Positions 61,952 to 64,000 of a stretch of 64,000 nt of DNA are shown here, piece after piece. This DNA comes from Neobacillus sp. WH10 (GTDB lineage Bacteria > Bacillota > Bacilli > Bacillales > Cytobacillaceae): the NCBI RefSeq assembly GCF_030123405.1, contig NZ_CP126110.1, forward strand, positions 620,001 through 684,000, written 5' to 3'. The translations under genes were made by a program, and so were the position numbers. The notes under the pieces are model-generated. The model worked only from the letters and a program-made list of their open reading frames with translations, was not told the origin of the DNA and searched no databases. Every line of letters begins with the position of its first letter. Within the stretch, counting starts at the first letter, position 1.

Positions 61952-63172
61952 TCATATTTTTCGCAGCTGTTTAATTTTGAAAGCTGCCATAATATCTAAT
62001 CGAACATGTAAGTCATCCAATTTCAGATGAAGAATATCTTCAATTCTTTTCACACGATAACGTAGTGTATTTCGATGAAGAAACGATTCCTTGGCCGTTT
62101 TACCCATATCAAATTGATTGGAGGCAAGAGCTTCAAGTGTTTCGATAAGATTTCCATCATGGTTTTTATCGTGTTCCAGTAAACTTCCTAATATATGGTT
62201 GTAATATTCTATCAAGTCTTGGAGGTCGTGTTTATATAAAATCCGTTCTAAACCTAAATCAGTGAATAGTGGTGTTGTAATATTCAATAAAATGCCTAGT
62301 TCAAGAGCTACTTTTGCTTCTTGATAACTTCTAAAAAGCTCGGCAGGATTTGTGTATTTTTTTCCAATTCCGCAAACAATCTCAAAATCCAGATTTATTT
62401 TTTCTGCTTTTTTTAGAATAGTTTCAGTAAACGCTTCCAGCTTGGACCTATTCTCAGCATGATAAGCATCAGCTAGAGGAATTAGGGTTATCACCTGACT
62501 TTGTTTGGCCATTGCGATCGGTTTCAAGTTATGTAAATTCAACTCATTTTCAACAACTTGTAAAAGCATATTAATCATGTGCTTGTTCGTAAAAAAATGA
62601 TTTACTTCTTTATAGGAAAATACGATTACAATATGAGGGACGCTAAAATCCCATCCCCAAATTTCTCCGTATTCAATAATCTCTTCCTTTTTCTTAATGT
62701 TTCCGTACAGTAGGTCAAATAGAAAGGCTTCTTTGAATTTCTGTTTTTCTTGCTTGATTTCCAGGTTTTTTTGCATTTGCAAAGCACATAAAGAAGCCGC
62801 ATAAATAAGTGGATCTTCATAGAGACCAGTCTCTAACGGTGTGTTATTACTACATAAAATGATATAACCAAGTTTTTTATTATCGAATGTTATTGGACTA
62901 GCCAACCCATTTTTTAAATTATTTATGGTTGAAATCTGGCAGCTGAAAACAGAAATGTGTGGATTGGATTCCTGATGCTGATCAGGCATGATAACTATTT
63001 CATCTATCGCTTCATTTCCGGCTGAGCAATAAAGAATCTGATAGAGTGAGTCCGCTACGAGGACTGGATGGGATAAAAGTGTGGAGAGTTTTTGAATAAT
63101 CTTGTGAACCCCTTGGCTTGAAACGGTCATTAATTCTTGAACAAAGTCTGGAATAGCATATTGTTTTTGCAT
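61952..63172 (-). CDS. PucR/CdaR-type transcriptional regulator
   Basis: A 406-aa regulator. A GAF-like N-terminal sensing region covers about residues 20-160, a GGDEF-like central segment about 165-300, and the C-terminal PucR helix-turn-helix is LHRNTLRYRVKRIEDIL (about 365-390). Family members sense metabolites such as purine breakdown products, sugar acids or formate-related signals. The gene precedes the molybdo-enzyme genes on the same strand with a 19-bp gap and so is probably part of that operon. The ATG has the RBS GAGAAAGGTG. Confidence 0.87.
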   Translation of the reverse strand: MQKQYAIPDFVQELMTVSSQGVHKIIQKLSTLLSHPVLVADSLYQILYCSAGNEAIDEIVIMPDQHQESNPHISVFSCQISTINNLKNGLASPITFDNKKLGYIILCSNNTPLETGLYEDPLIYAASLCALQMQKNLEIKQEKQKFKEAFLFDLLYGNIKKKEEIIEYGEIWGWDFSVPHIVIVFSYKEVNHFFTNKHMINMLLQVVENELNLHNLKPIAMAKQSQVITLIPLADAYHAENRSKLEAFTETILKKAEKINLDFEIVCGIGKKYTNPAELFRSYQEAKVALELGILLNITTPLFTDLGLERILYKHDLQDLIEYYNHILGSLLEHDKNHDGNLIETLEALASNQFDMGKTAKESFLHRNTLRYRVKRIEDILHLKLDDLHVRLDIMAAFKIKQLRKI

Positions 63173-63443
63173 CGATTATTCACCTTTCTCCTATCTAGAT
63201 GTTGTCTTCTATTTATCTTAAAGCAAGTAGATAGACTGGACAATGAATGTCACAGAATCGTTAAATCCTTTTGTTTACCGGGCACAAAAATAGCATCTTT
63301 AATTCGTGAAGCAGGGCCATATTAACAGATCAGTTTAAAATCTATAATTTAAATTAATAAATAAATGGCAAACTCTTAAGAGTAGGAATGATGATTGAGT
63401 AATATAGTTAAATATCGTAAAGATGAGTTGGGAGATGTAGCAA
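63173..63443. other. Divergent promoter region, pucR-type / torD-type genes
   Basis: About 270 bp. Nothing beyond general AT-rich promoter-like sequence was recognised. A minus/plus shared operator for the PucR-type regulator would be expected here. Confidence 0.4.
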
Positions 63444-64000
63444 ATGGAAATCCAAAATCAACTATTTACAACCGAACAGAACCAATTATTAAGTGCACGA
63501 AAAAAACTCTACCAGCTATTACATCAACTATTATCAGATCCTATTTCTTTTGAAAGATTTATTGAAATTAAAGAACAGGGATATATAGATGGACTGATAG
63601 AATTAGATAACTCTGTGCAAATTTTATACGATTTTTTTTATTGTCAGGATATAGACGAATCAATACAAAAAGCTCGGGAGGACTTCTTCCGTTTATTTAT
63701 TGGACCTGATTCCTTACTTGCACCACCATGGGAATCTGTTTATAGGAGTAAGGATAGGGCGTTATTTGATTTCCCTACATTTGAAGTAAGAAATCTTTAT
63801 AATCAATTTGGACTTGAAGTTAGAAAAAGAGATAACCTTCATGATGAAGCAGATGATCATATCGTATTTGAAATTGAATTCATGATTGCATTAATAGAAA
63901 AAACACAAAAGGAAGAAGAGAGGGATGTACTCATTGAGTTATTGGAAGGTCAGAAAATGTTACTTAGTGAACATCTATCAAAATGGGTTCCTCAATTTTC
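63444..64000 (+). CDS. TorD/DmsD-family molybdoenzyme chaperone (cut by window end)
   Basis: The open frame starts at ATG 63444 after GGGAGATG and runs off the window at residue 185 without a stop. EDFFRLFIGPDSLLAPPWES carries the family signature (F..LF.GP....PPWESV). A helical C-terminal part has DEADDHIVFEIEFM, like the E.DH...EL motif. Such chaperones insert the molybdenum cofactor into partner enzymes, here almost certainly the oxidoreductase encoded divergently. Family proteins are about 200-220 aa, so only the end is missing. Confidence 0.85.
   Translation, partial: MEIQNQLFTTEQNQLLSARKKLYQLLHQLLSDPISFERFIEIKEQGYIDGLIELDNSVQILYDFFYCQDIDESIQKAREDFFRLFIGPDSLLAPPWESVYRSKDRALFDFPTFEVRNLYNQFGLEVRKRDNLHDEADDHIVFEIEFMIALIEKTQKEEERDVLIELLEGQKMLLSEHLSKWVPQF

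Noticed and set aside
1..64000. CRISPR array, rRNA or tRNA genes, prophage structural genes
   Set aside because: No regularly spaced repeat array, tRNA-like cloverleaf, rRNA segment or phage gene set was found. The only RNA-guided nuclease is the transposon-borne TnpB.

Overview
The window looks like the chromosome of a low-GC, facultatively anaerobic Bacillaceae species. Close relatives of Bacillus subtilis systems (NatKRAB, YknXYZ, a CwlO-type hydrolase with a WalR-like box) sit beside Bacillus-type intergenic repeats. Genes for anoxic life recur: nrdDG, a YjjI/YjjW glycyl-radical system with a Crp/Fnr regulator, a flavin reductase behind a Rex-type operator, and a molybdopterin oxidoreductase.

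Layout. (1) 1-12,010 is an AT-rich, AGA/ATA-rich block that looks clostridial: YesM/YesN two-component system, YesL protein, carbohydrate ABC importer, GH112 phosphorylase and GH42 beta-galactosidase. Together these would import and cleave a beta-galactoside in the cytoplasm. An IS66 remnant interrupts it. (2) 12,011-13,259 is gene-poor scar DNA with a 106-bp second copy of part of nrdD. (3) 13,260-22,061 holds a dienoyl-CoA-reductase-like enzyme, DUF1456 and YgjP-like genes, a YczE-type membrane protein, and an OFA-family transporter beside a LytS/LytTR pair, as in E. coli YpdAB-YhjX. (4) 22,746-24,297 is a tnpB-only IS element. It ends a few bases before the nrdDG promoter, which carries two NrdR-like boxes and a cobalamin riboswitch with terminator. 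(5) 27,445-33,539 has small accessory genes, then crp/fnr-yjjI-yjjW and a nucleoside-type MFS transporter. (6) 33,859-42,731 has surface and accessory genes: NlpC/P60 hydrolase, ClC channel, S8 protease, GyrI-like protein, secreted S15 peptidase and an orphan tubulin/FtsZ-like GTPase.

(7) 42,787-47,369 (minus) is a polar amino-acid/sulfur-compound ABC importer behind an acyl-CoA-dehydrogenase-like flavoprotein whose C-terminus comes from an invading intergenic repeat. (8) 47,784-52,844 has an MFS exporter and the natKR/natAB sodium-export module with a clear LytTR direct repeat. (9) 53,250-55,902 pairs a purine-type NCS2 permease with a divergent Rieske oxygenase. (10) 56,056-59,157 is an adaptor/ATPase/permease exporter like YknXYZ. 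(11) 59,382-64,000 has a PucR-type regulator, a cytoplasmic molybdopterin oxidoreductase, its ferredoxin subunit, and a divergent TorD-type chaperone cut by the window edge.

All functions come from reading the sequence; no database search was run.
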